Shown in pieces: positions 55,967-64,000 of a stretch of 64,000 nucleotides of DNA. Source of the stretch: Anomaloglossus baeobatrachus (Eukaryota > Chordata > Amphibia > Anura > Aromobatidae); NCBI RefSeq assembly GCF_048569485.1, contig NC_134360.1, positions 182,888,796 through 182,952,795 of the forward strand, given 5' to 3'. A model generated the notes under the pieces. It saw nothing but the letters and a program-made list of their open reading frames with translations. It had not been told where the DNA came from and made no database searches. Position 1 is the first letter of the stretch, and the number at the start of each line of letters is the position of its first letter. Made by a program: the position numbers and the translations under genes.

Positions 55967-57175
55967 CACGGCAATACACGGAGATACACAAACGATCACT
56001 GCGTACCGGAGAGATGCACTGACAGGACCTAGCATGACGTCAAAGCCATGTGACCAGTCTGTAGCCAATGAGATAATAGACACGTGACTGGTCACATGGC
56101 TACTTTGAGGTCACGAGAGGTCCTATGCTGGTGCTGGTTACCGGGAGGACGCAGCGATTATCGGAAGGAAAAGCGGCGGGAGACAGAGTGCAGGACGCAT
56201 CGCGGGGACAGGAAAGTGTTATGGCAATGTTTATTAACTGTATGTGTACATTTATAATGTGTTTTTATTTGTTTGTGTTTGCTTCCCATTTGTTTCAATG
56301 GGGTTCGAGAGGTTCGTCGAACGGCTCGCCGAACCGAACTCGAACGCGGCCTCCGTTCGACGAACCGAACTCGAGCCTCTAGAGGGTGGCTCATCTCTAG
56401 TCATGATGACTCCAAACTCTGTTCACATTGCAGAGTCTGTCAGGCAACCTTATGCTCCTGAGTTGCTCAGCCAGAGTTGGGCATCAACTGTTTAGTGCTC
56501 TCTGGTCTTCAGTTTAGCAGGAGTTAATTCCTGCTGGCTGGTGAATTGCTGCTGGGGTCACAGGTTGCTGATGTCCTATCACAGCCAACTCCACCATATT
56601 AATAAATGGTGGAACCTAGCCTCACATGCCGAAGATAGCTCTTGTTCTGCTCCAGCGTTATCGGTCTTTGTGCGTGGAGATCCAGTTGTTGGTGAACAGT
56701 TGTATGCAATTTGGTGTGCTGTGGAAATATTCTTGTTATTTCATTATTTCCTCCCTGTACTTGATTTCTCCCTGAGCACAAATTGTCTTTTCCTCTGTGT
56801 ATGCTTGCAGTGAGTTTGAGCCTTGGTTTTCTTCTGTCTGACGATATTTGTGGGATTCTTTACTCTCGTCTCAACCCTCCTCATTGGTGGGAGAGAGAGG
56901 TTGTTAGACCAGGGCTGCTCAGGAGTTAGGGCTATGCTGACGGTCCAGACCTGGCCACCATCAAGCCTACCTTTGGAATAAGGGACAGTTTAGGGCCCCT
57001 AGTCTGAGGGCCAGTCTAGGTGCCCTTACTCCTGGCTACCGTGTCATACCCATGACATCGATTCACACCCAAGAACCCCAATGATTGATCAATTAACAAG
57101 CAGTAGCGAGCATGCTTGTCCATCACTAGTGCCCAGCTATAGCTGCACCTAGACAACTCATCCATTACACCTTAA

Positions 57176-57548
57176 AGGGTTATTCCCATCTCCACTATCC
57201 TATTTCAATATGTAGTAAGTGTAATAATAATAACAATTACAAATACTTCCAATTACAAATGTAGTTTAACTCTCCAGATTCACTATGTCATTTACCACAT
57301 GTTCAGGGCATTGCAGGAGCTAAGTATCCACGGTTATGACCCCAAGCGACTAACCAATTAACTAACTGTGACTATATGTGTGCTCGTAACCATGGACAAC
57401 TAAGGTCCTGCAATGCCCTGCACATGACGTAAGCATCATAGTGAATCAGGAGAACTATACTACATTTCTAATTGGAGGTATTTGATAATATTTTTATTAT
57501 TACACCTTCTACATATTGGGTTAGGTTCTTGGAGATGGGAATAACCCT
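57176..57548. mobile_element. Uninterrupted palindromic TTAA MITE
   Basis: 373 bp, ends AAAGGGTTATTCCCATCTCC and its complement, TTAA at both borders (57172-57175 and 57549-57552). The whole element is a palindrome around 'ctaactgtgactatatgtg'. It is the reference for the split copy at 10.8/17.9 kb. Confidence 0.9.
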
Positions 57549-57593
57549 TTAATTCCTACAGAAAGTCATCACTGCAGATGGGAACCCCATATA

Positions 57594-59158
57594 CAGTCAT
57601 GGCCAAAAGTTTTGAGAATGACACCAAAATTATATTTTCACATGATCTGTTGCCCTCTGGTTTTTAATTGTGTTTGTCTGATGTTTACATCACATACAGA
57701 AATATAATTGCAATCATATTATGAGTACCAAAAGGTTATATTGACAGTTAGAATGAGTTAATGCAGCAAGTCAATATTTGCAGTGTTGATCCTTCTTCTT
57801 CAGGACCTCTGCAATTCTCCCGGGCATGCTCTCAATCAACTTCTGGAGCAAATCCTGACTGATAGCTGTCCATTCTTGCATAAGCAATGCTTGCATTTTG
57901 CCAGAATTTGTTGGTTTTTGTTTGTCCACCCATCTCTTGATGATTGCCCACAAGTTCTCAATGGGATTAAGATCTGGGGAGTTTCTAGGCCATGGACCCA
58001 AAATCTCTATGTTTTGTTCCATGAGCCATTTAGTGATCAACTTTGCTTTATGGCAAGGTGCTCCATCATGCTGGAAAAGGCATTGTTGGGCGCCAAACTG
58101 CTCTTGGACAGTTGGGAGAAGTTGCTCTTGGAGGACTTTCTGGTACCATTCTTTATTCATGGCTGTGTTTTTTGGCAAGACTGTGAGTGAGCCGATACCC
58201 TTGGCTGAAAAGCAACCCCACACATGAATCGTTTCAGGATGCTTAACAGTTGGCATGAGACAAGACTGGTGGTAGCGCTCACCTCTTCTTCTCTAATAAG
58301 CTGTTTTCCAGATGTCCCAAACAATCGAAAAGGGGATTCATCTGAGAAAATGACTTTACCCCAGTCCTCAGCAGTCCACTCCCTGTACCTTGCAGAATAT
58401 CAGTCGGTCCCTGATGTTTTTTCTGGAGAGAAGTGGCTTCTTTGCTGCCCTCCTTGAAACCAGGCCTTGCTCAAGCAGTCTCCGCCTCACAGTGCGTGCA
58501 GAAGCACTCACACCAGCCTGCTGCCATTGCTGAGCTAGCTCGGCACTGCTGGTAGTCCCATCCCGCAGCTGAAACAGTTTTAAGATACGGTCCTGGCATT
58601 TGCTGGTCCTTCTTGGGCGCCCAGGAGCCTTTTTGGCAACAATGGAAGCTCTCTCCTTGAAGTTCTTGATGATGCGATAGATTGTTGACTGAGGTGCAAT
58701 CTTTGTAGCTATGATACTCTTCCCTGTTAGGCCATTTTTGTGCAGAGCAATGATGGCTGCACGTGTTTCTTTAGAGATAACCATGGTTAACTGAAGAGAA
58801 ACAATGATACCAAGCACCAGCCTCCTTTTAAAGTGTCCAGTGGTGTCATTCTTACTTAATCATGACTGATTGATCGCCAGCCCTGTCCTTATCAACACCC
58901 ACACCTGTGTTAATGGAACAATCACTAAAACAATGTTAGCTGCTCCTTTTAAAGGCAGGAATGCAATGATGTTGAAATGTGTTTTGGGGGTTAAAGTTAA
59001 TTTTCTTAGCCAATGTTGACTTTGCAAGTAATTGCTGCTAAGCTGATCACTCTTTATGACATTCTGGAGTATACGCAAATTGCCATTAGAAAAACTTAAG
59101 CAGTAGACTTTGTAAAAATTAATATTTGTAGCATTCTCAAAACTTTTGGCCATGACTG
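57594..59158 (-). mobile_element. Third Tc1-like family, nearly complete
   Basis: 1565 bp, ends CAGTCATGGCCAAAAGTTTT and complement, TA flanks at 57592-57593 and 59159-59160. The transposase is on the minus strand. Terminal ~30 bp match almost perfectly. Confidence 0.95.
57771..58784 (-). pseudogene. Tc1 transposase with two frameshifts
   Basis: The minus-strand start MVISKETRAAIIALH at 58784 opens the first helix-turn-helix, followed by 'KKAPGRPRRTS' and the second DNA-binding domain 'SARTVRRRLLEQGL'. The frame shifts near 58370. The next piece carries the first catalytic Asp in 'KVIFSDESPFRLFG'. It shifts again near 58290 (an 'RREEE'-type run), and the final 161-codon frame holds the second Asp 'CLFQHDGAPCH' and the Glu 'SPDLNPIENLW', ending 'VLKKKDQHCKY'. 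Full length for the family (about 338 codons). DDE residues are all present, so inactivation is recent. Confidence 0.92.
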
Positions 59159-59322
59159 TAGAATGACTGGAGATTAGGGTTCAATTCACATTCATCATCA
59201 ACATCTAGAACCAGATACTGTACAAAAAATCTTAACTTCCTTCCAAGGAGTCTTTTACACAGTGGAGATAAGAGGGCAGTGCAGCCTTGTGCAGTAGACA
59301 ATGATGATGGTATACAGTCTAA

Positions 59323-60287
59323 AGGCCCCGTCACACTAAGCAACATCGCTGCTAACGAACAACTTTTGTGACGTAGCAGCGATGTTGCTAGTGATGTCGC
59401 TGTGTGTGACATCCAGCAACAACCTGGCCCCTGCTGTGAGGTCGTTGGTTGTTGCTGAATGTCCTGGGCCATTTTTTAGTTGTTGCTGTCCTGCTGTGAA
59501 GCACAGATCGCTGTGTGTGACAGCGAGACAGCAACAACTAAATGTGCAGGCAGCAGGAGCCGGCTTCTGCGGAGGCTGGTAACCAATGTAAACATCGGGT
59601 AACCAAGAAGCCCTGTCCTTGGTTACCCGATATTTACCTTTGTTACCAGCCTCCGCCGCTCTCACTGTCAGTGCCGGCTCCTGCTCTGTGCACATGTAGC
59701 TGCAGGACACAGCGGGTTAATTAACCCGATGTGTGCTGTAGCTAGGAGAGCAAGGAGCCAGCGCTAAGCATTGTACGCTGCTCCCTGCTCTGTGCACATG
59801 TAGGTGCAGCACACATCGGGTAATTAACCCGATGTGTGCTGTAACTAGGAGAGCAGGGAGCCAGCGCTAAGCATTGTACGCTGCTCCCTGCTCTGTGCAC
59901 ATTTAGCTGCAGCACACGTCGGGTAATTAACCCGATGTGTGCTGTAACTAGGAGAGCAAGGAGCCAGCGCTAAGCATTGTGCGCTGCTCCCTGCACGTGT
60001 AGCTCTGTGCGCTGGTAACCAAGGTAAATATCGGGTTGGTTACCCGATATTTACCTTAGTTACCAAGCGCAGCATCTTCCACGCGGCGCTGGGGGCTGGT
60101 CACTGGTTGCTGGTGAGCTCACCAGCAACTTGTGTAGCGACGCTCCAGCGATCCCTGCCAGGTCAGGTTGCTGGTGGGATCGCTGGAGCGTCGCAGTGTG
60201 ACATCTCACCAGCAACCTCCTAGCAACTTACCAGCGATCCCTATCGTTGTTGGGATCGCTGGTAAGTTGCTTAGTGTGACTGGACCT
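59323..60287. mobile_element. TWA-type element family C, copy 2
   Basis: 965 bp, ends AGGCCCCGTCACACTAAGCA and complement of AGGTCCAGTCACACTAAGCA, TAA duplications (59320-59322, 60288-60290). Same architecture as 29074-30105: 'ggtaaccaaggtaaatatcg' folds around a ~103 bp tandem repeat. Confidence 0.88.
59690..60005 (+). repeat. 103 bp tandem repeat, about 3 copies
   Basis: Units marked by 'taggagagcaaggagccagc' at 59743, 59846 and 59949, each with the palindrome around TTAATTAA or TAATTA flanked by CGGG/CCCG. Homologous to the 104 bp unit at 29.4 kb in inverted orientation. Confidence 0.9.
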
Positions 60288-60290
60288 TAA

Positions 60291-61058
60291 AGAAAGCTAT
60301 GTAAGCTGATACCATACTGCTTGTGTCCACATGTCTAAGGAAATGGAACTGTAGGGAGAACTGATTCTGAGCTAATATTTGCAGTCCACAGTCCCTAAGA
60401 TCATCAGACGCTATATATATTAGATTCTTATTGATTATGAAACCCTCCATTGTTGTGGCTGTCAAAAGATGGAATATTTGATCCAATAAATCATGTATCA
60501 GTGAATTTGTCACTGAGCGTTGTTGCCTCCTTTACCTTCACCCCTCCCTTAGAGGTGAAGGATAGTGACACGCACAGTCTGTCTTCCCTGCCTCCAGCAC
60601 CTGGGACTGATCCTCTGCCCGCCTCAGTATTACCTTTCCTATCGCCTCTATCTATGTTCTGGATTTCGTAGAATATTGCAGACCGGGCCAGCATTTTGGT
60701 AAGTGTGATGACGGCACTTATTATTTTGTTATTATATGGAGCATTGCCTGTGAAAGGGATTAAAGACTTGTAATCTAAAAAGAGATAAGATGTTTGACTT
60801 ATACCGAAGCAATTTGGAGATGTACAGCAGAGATTGTGTAAAGCTTAATGTATAAGGAAAAGTTCTGCAACTTTATATTATACTTTGTGTTTATATTCCA
60901 TGATCTCTGTTTAGCCTTGGTGAGAGATTTCTAGTGTATAAACCTCTTCAGACCGAATACTTCTTGAGCGCTCGCTCACACCTCCATATAAGTTTTGCGA
61001 GTGGTATCTGATTTTTTTATCAGCTAGCATACTGACCCATGTTATTCAATGGGGAGGG
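60291..61058. other. No gene seen
   Basis: A splice-donor-like GGTAAGTG at about 60699 follows a GC-richer stretch, but no coding frame supports an exon. Confidence 0.35.
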
Positions 61059-61065
61059 GTGATGA

Positions 61066-61264
61066 TGGGTGAATAGTAAGTATTCGTGTTCGGATAATGC
61101 TACCGAATACCGACTACTATTCCAGTATTCATCACGATAAGAAAAATGCTTGGGTTCTCCATTGACTTGCATTAGGTTCATTATTCGTGATGAATACTGG
61201 AATAGTACTTTGGGATTTGTTACGAATAATCCGAACATGAATAGTTACTATTCGCCCATCACTA
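61066..61264. mobile_element. Palindromic hAT MITE (~200 bp)
   Basis: Inverted halves 'gggtgaatagtaagtattcg' and complement of 'gggcgaatagtaactattca', with GTGATGA on both sides (61059-61065 and 61265-61271). Terminal TAGTGATGGGCGAATAG resembles the outer hAT MITE at 50.1 kb. Symmetric 'attcatcacgaata' type core. Confidence 0.75.
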
Positions 61265-61540
61265 GTGATGACAAGTTTTTTTCACCAACAGAATCTGTGA
61301 AAAAACTCTTATTATGCTGCGATTTCACTCCAAAATAGGATAGATGCAAGAAAAAAATCAGATTCCATACAGAGCCACAGCATGGCATCCAATTAGTATG
61401 GATAAATCACAATTCGTTAGCATAGGAAATTGTAAATGATTAATAACTGCTGAGTTAAAAAATGTATTGTACACAGATGACAAGTGAGAAAAAATGTGTC
61501 TGACTTTTTGGGATGAAAATCAGACCCATTAATTATACTG

Positions 61541-61700
61541 AAGACAAAACGAGGAAATCCAGCAAGGACTCAGCAAACCAGGATTGGAGTAAAACTTTCT
61601 TTTCTTTATTAATCTTCAAAGTATAAACATATAAAGACCCAAAAGGATCAGGAACCAAAGTGAATGGCAGAGAAATAGCGCAAATGGGACAATTAATATA
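61541..61700. mobile_element. Short retro-insertion with 13 bp duplication
   Basis: 160 bp flanked by ATTAATTATACTG (61528-61540 and 61701-61713). It contains 'ttcttttctttattaatctt', like the 3' end of the insertion at 36455. Probably a 5'-truncated Penelope-like or LINE-like fragment. Confidence 0.6.
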
Positions 61701-61851
61701 ATTAATTATACTGTTATGTGACCTCAGCCTGAAGATAGGGATTTCCAAAAATTATATCCAGCTTGAACAACATTCGATGAGGCTAGACTTGGAAATGATA
61801 CACTTTAATAATCCTTATATGTTGTATCAAACTAATAGGACAGGAGAATAA

Positions 61852-62403
61852 AGGGTGCTTTACACACTGCGACATCGCTACCAATATATCATCGGGGTCA
61901 CGTCGTTAGTGATGCACATCCGGCGCCGGTAGCGACATCGCAGCGCGTGACACGATCGCAAAATCGTTCAAAAACGGTGATCGTCGACACGTCGCTCCTT
62001 TCCTTAATATCGCTGCTGCCACAGGTACGATGTTGTTCATCGTTCCTGCGGCAGCACACATTGCTATGTGTGACACCGCAGGAACGATGTACATCTCCTT
62101 ACCTGCATCCACCAGCAATGAGGAAGGAAGGAGATGGACGGGATGTTACGTTCCGCTCATCTCCGCCCCTCCGCTTCTATTGGCCAGCCGGTTAGTGATG
62201 CCGCAGCTATGACGCCGAACGCACCTCCCCCTTGAGGGAGGGATTGTTCGGCAGTCACAGCGATGTCGCTGACAAGGTATGTGCGTGTGACGCTGCTGTA
62301 GCGATAATGTTTCCTACGGCAGCGATCACCACATATCGCACCAATGACGGGGGGGCTATCGCTCGCGACATCACTAGCAATGTCGCAGCGTGTCAAGCAC
62401 CCT
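61852..62403. mobile_element. Harbinger-like MITE, copy 4
   Basis: 552 bp, ends AGGGTGCTTTACACACTGCG and complement of AGGGTGCTTGACACGCTGCG, TAA duplications (61849-61851, 62404-62406). Confidence 0.88.
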
Positions 62404-62406
62404 TAA

Positions 62407-62798
62407 GTTTTGCTCATGAGGTTCACATTGTTTTTCCTTCCATCAGAGGTAGACATCAGGAATATTCCCCAAAGTACGCCATCAAAAGAAGGCAGACATG
62501 TATGTGACTTACAGGACCATACATTGCCTATTGATTTCCTTTGCAAATGTACATTTAGTTTTCTGTATAAGAGACTACACTTTCCAATACAATTAAAAAA
62601 AGGCATACTATATATTATACCTCCCCATCATTTAGTAAAAATACACCACTTTGATATACACTATTGCCGCGATTCATCATTTACGTTTTGTTTTTTTTCA
62701 ATCACTTTACTTTTTATCCCTCTTGTATTAACTGTCATTTTTTTATGCCAAATACTTAAAATGCGCACATAATTCAGGTTTCTGGTGCAAAATCAAAA
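62407..62798. other. No gene or repeat recognised
   Basis: AT-rich spacer between two MITEs of the same family. Confidence 0.35.
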
Positions 62799-62801
62799 GT
62801 A

Positions 62802-63393
62802 GGGTGGCTTTACACGCTGCGACATCGCTAGCCGATGCTAGCGATGGCGAGCGTGATAGCACCCGCCCCTATCGTTATGCCGATATTTTGTGATCGCTGC
62901 CGCAGCGAACATTATCGCTACGGCAGCGTAACACGCACTTACCTGGTCGGCGGCTTCGCTGTGACTGCCAAACAATCCCTCCCTCAAGGGGGAGGGACGT
63001 TCGGCATCACAGCGACGTCACCGCGACGTCACTAAGCGGCCTGCCAATCAAAGCGGAGGGGCAGAGATGAGCGGGACGAACATCCCGCCCACCTGCTTCC
63101 TTCCTCATTGCTGGCGTGTGGCAGGTAAGGAGAGGTTCCTCGTTCCTGCGGCGTCACACATAGTGATGTGTGCTGTTGAAGGGACGAGGATCAACTTCGC
63201 CCACGCGACAGCAACGATAATTGAGAATGGACCCCCATGTCAACGCGGAGCGATTTTGGATGTTTTTGCAACGATCCAAAATCACTCCTAGGGGTCACAC
63301 ACAACGAGATCGCTACAGCGGCCAGATGTGCGTCACAAAATCCGTGACCCCAACGAGATCGCTGTAGCGAAATCATAGCGTGTAAAGCCCGCT
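62802..63393. mobile_element. Harbinger-like MITE, copy 5
   Basis: 592 bp, ends GGGTGGCTTTACACGCTGCG and complement of AGCGGGCTTTACACGCTATG, with GTA(G) flanks rather than a strict TWA. Same family as the copies at 4.7 and 61.9 kb. Confidence 0.82.
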
Positions 63394-63396
63394 GTA

Positions 63397-64000
63397 GTCT
63401 ATTTTTTATTATCTTGAAATCCTTTGCAACTCTTTGACGCTAAAAGTCTCATGCTTCACAAAAAGATATAGAAATTGCACTAAAATACTGGCGTACTCGA
63501 GAATACACCAGGGGGGACTGGAGTGGAATTGCACCAAATTAAGCAACTTTTTAAAATGTCGTAATTGATGAATGAGATTAAAATGGGCATGTCTACGTAT
63601 GTGAACATTTGCCAAATGAGAACAACCCCTGATATATGATATACTGGATACAAATAAAGCATACTTTGGGCTGTAAGGATAAATTCCCACTATGAGTATT
63701 TGCTACATTTTTCTGCTTCATATTTTTGTTATAAAAAACCCGCAATGTATTAATAGTTCAAGCAAAGTGTATAGGATTTATGTAAATCTCATTCCCATTG
63801 TGTAGTTTTTTAATGCTGTATATGCAAACTTGTGTGGCATTGTTTAAATATGCAATGAGTCAATTTTTCCTTCAGTAAGTATTGCATTTTATTTGTGGAC
63901 TTTCCCCGTAGACTTGAACAAGGTGAGGAAAATTTGCAAATAAAAATTGAAGTAGAAATGCAATAAAACCATATGTAATACGAATATAAATGTATATATA
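63397..64000. other. No gene or repeat recognised to window end
   Basis: AT-rich sequence with short open frames lacking motifs. Confidence 0.4.

Larger units (their letters stand above)
50188..56399. mobile_element. Inner hAT-type composite (6.2 kb)
   Basis: Ends TAGAGTTGAGCGATGTTCGA and complement of TAGAGATGAGCCACCCTCTA, with a perfect 8 bp duplication GTCATGAT (50180-50187 and 56400-56407). Subterminal 'ttcgagttcggttcg'-type repeats on both sides. Holds two module A copies, a CT microsatellite, a palindrome and a family B repeat. No transposase found. Same terminus type as the 11016-17748 element. Confidence 0.9.
50179..57057 (+). mobile_element. Solo-LTR-like repeat, family C-LTR, copy 2, opened by a hAT
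   Basis: Own sequence 50179-50187 plus 56408-57057, about 660 bp, starting TGTCATGAT and ending CCATGACA. Flanked by TTGAT (50174-50178) and TCGAT (57058-57062), a 5 bp duplication differing only at a CpG site. Same family as 43061-44172. Fossil, no coding region. Confidence 0.7.
50075..57128. mobile_element. Outer hAT MITE, opened by nested insertions
   Basis: Ends TAGTGATGGGCGAGTGTGCT and complement of TAGTGATGGACAAGCATGCT, with a perfect 8 bp duplication GTGCCCAG (50067-50074 and 57129-57136). Its own sequence is only ~104 bp on the left (50075-50178) and ~66 bp on the right (57063-57128). Confidence 0.9.

Noticed and set aside
60450-60701. Exon ending at a GTAAGTG donor
   Set aside because: The only open frame stops before the donor, and no acceptor or homology is recognisable.

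Overview
This is eukaryotic, intron-scale vertebrate DNA, most likely from an anuran amphibian with a large genome. The evidence is the repeat content: T2/Kolobok-like MITEs beginning TTAAAGGRR, several Tc1 transposase families, Penelope-like retroelements with hammerhead ribozyme motifs, hAT and PIF/Harbinger-like non-autonomous elements, and an RTE-type LINE fragment. I found no complete host gene, no rRNA gene, no functional tRNA gene and no bacterial-type operon. The window reads as an intergenic or intronic repeat graveyard. One short candidate splice-acceptor exon (about 42.1 kb) is the only hint of host coding sequence.

Layout. 1-480: decayed copy of a recurrent non-coding module ('module A'). 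601-6283: a Penelope-like unit with ~540 bp inverted terminal repeats, each holding a hammerhead motif, with a Tc1, a solo-LTR-like repeat and a Harbinger-like MITE inside it. 6.4-7.2 kb: a diverged ~365 bp tandem repeat. 8.4-9.9 kb: a decayed Tc1 hit by a T2 MITE. 10.8-17.9 kb: a TTAA palindromic MITE split by a 6.7 kb hAT composite, which carries two module A copies, a second hAT with 32 bp and 27 bp minisatellites, and 35/38 bp minisatellites. 17.9-23.5 kb: a run of short elements mostly flanked by TWA-type duplications, and a mariner remnant. 24.6-30.9 kb: a second Penelope-like element (reverse transcriptase plus GIY-YIG region on the minus strand) broken by two TWA elements, one of which holds a ~1.68 kb near-perfect palindrome. 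30.9-34.3 and 35.9-37.6 kb: two hAT elements with perfect 8 bp target duplications, full of minisatellites. 37.7-41.2 kb: solo-LTR-like repeats and a TIR element. 41.2-47.7 kb: the least repetitive part, with an LTR copy and an RTE fragment. 47.7-49.8 kb: a head-to-head array of ~510 bp units flanked by a 15 bp duplication. 50.1-57.1 kb: a four-level nest (hAT > solo LTR > hAT > module A copies, palindrome, solo LTR). 57.2-64 kb: an intact TTAA MITE, another Tc1, and Harbinger-like MITEs.

The sequence is informative because target-site duplications remain readable at almost every nesting level, so the order of insertion can be worked out. Two features stand out. The first is the hammerhead cores in Penelope-like repeats, one of them with every expected core base present. 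The second is module A, whose palindromic GC-box/CCAAT-box block recurs inside elements with quite different termini (hAT-type with 8 bp duplications and Harbinger-type with TWA duplications).

All statements come from reading the sequence by eye. No alignment or database search was run, and family names are assigned from termini, duplications and protein motifs.
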